In this document: positions 5,393 to 5,525 of the stretch, in pieces | Layout of the letters: every line of letters starts with the position of its first letter | Numbering within the stretch: position 1 is the first letter of the stretch | From: Treponema sp. | GTDB lineage: Bacteria; Spirochaetota; Spirochaetia; Treponematales; Breznakiellaceae | DNA: 5,525 nucleotides | NCBI GenBank assembly: GCA_031284105.1 | Contig: JAITAN010000241.1 | Location: 1-5,525 of the forward strand | Direction: 5' to 3' | Position numbers and translations under genes: made by a program | The notes under the pieces: generated by a model | The model's input: the letters and a program-made list of their open reading frames with translations, nothing else | Database searches by the model: none | What the model was told of the DNA's origin: nothing

Positions 5393-5525
5393 ATGGAAGA
5401 AAGAAGAGTTTTTACGAAAGAGTTTAAGGAACGGGCCGTGGAACCAGCCCGGAACACAAACCGGAAGCGGCAGGAGATTGTCCAAGACCTTGGCATAATA
5501 TGCAGGATGGAGTCTTGTTGATTGA
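5393..5525 (+). pseudogene. IS3-family OrfA, N-terminal part, frameshifted and cut by window end
   Basis: The product begins MEERRVFTKEFKERAVE, the typical start of the helix-turn-helix DNA-binding OrfA protein that recognises the IS ends. Its reading continues to QDLGI (to 5497), then runs into CRMESC and a TGA at 5519. A -1 shift near 5495 restores a family-like GVLL just before the window edge, where members of the family usually have LSRW. The gene is therefore probably broken by one frameshift. A start at the ATG at 5372 (MIKEGSI..., ribosome site CAGGAAG at 5357-5363) is equally possible; 5393 is preferred because it sits directly before the conserved RRxFTxEFK and has GAAGGAAG 4 bases upstream. 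Confidence 0.65.

Larger units (their letters stand above)
5328..5525 (+). mobile_element. IS3-family insertion sequence, left-hand part
   Basis: The left end of an IS3-family element, with its terminal repeat and the first third of OrfA, is cut by the window end. It points the same way as the IS remnant at the window start. The fragment ends just before the OrfA point at which the left remnant begins (the helix-turn-helix just before the conserved Trp). The two pieces share no overlapping sequence and together measure about 1240 bases, which fits one IS3-family element. Confidence 0.75.

Overview
The window reads as bacterial chromosome, most likely from a spirochaete of the Treponema type. 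This rests only on the overall look of the two intact housekeeping proteins (a large phosphohexomutase and a DnaQ-type exonuclease) and is an inference. It falls into three compositional parts: a G-rich, decayed insertion sequence (about 1-1042), an AT-rich island (about 1043-2620), and a GC-rich two-gene unit (2687-5125). The start of another insertion sequence of the same type closes the window (about 5328-5525).

Region 1-1042 is the larger, right-hand part of an IS3-family element: the C-terminal end of OrfA, an A-AAA-AAG slippery heptamer, and an OrfB with recognisable DDE motifs but broken by many frameshifts and stops. It ends in an imperfect inverted repeat that carries a TTGACA hexamer facing outward.

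The AT-rich island holds one intact gene, a 280-residue protein with a C-terminal GIY-YIG nuclease domain (1089-1931). It is followed by a sequence resembling a second, more decayed IS right end (about 1932-2030), a good sigma70-type promoter (2021-2049), and a frameshifted remnant of a small protein with a degenerate P-loop (2189 to about 2523). The GIY-YIG gene and the remnant look like foreign accessory cargo, possibly a fragment of a defence or mobile module; no function can be proved from sequence.

A 17-bp hairpin (2620-2658) marks the border with the GC-rich unit. There a complete phosphoglucomutase/phosphomannomutase-family gene (2687-4456) is followed without any gap (TAA then ATG) by a DnaQ-like 3'-5' exonuclease gene (4457-5125). 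They are probably cotranscribed and translationally coupled, although their roles (sugar-phosphate metabolism and DNA proofreading or repair) are unrelated.

After a 200-base spacer, the left inverted repeat and the OrfA start of an IS3 element appear, in the same orientation as the left one. The right fragment stops just before the OrfA point at which the left fragment begins, and together they span about 1240 bases, a normal IS3-family length. The segment is therefore either bracketed by two direct IS copies or is a circular or tandemly repeated molecule opened inside a single IS copy.
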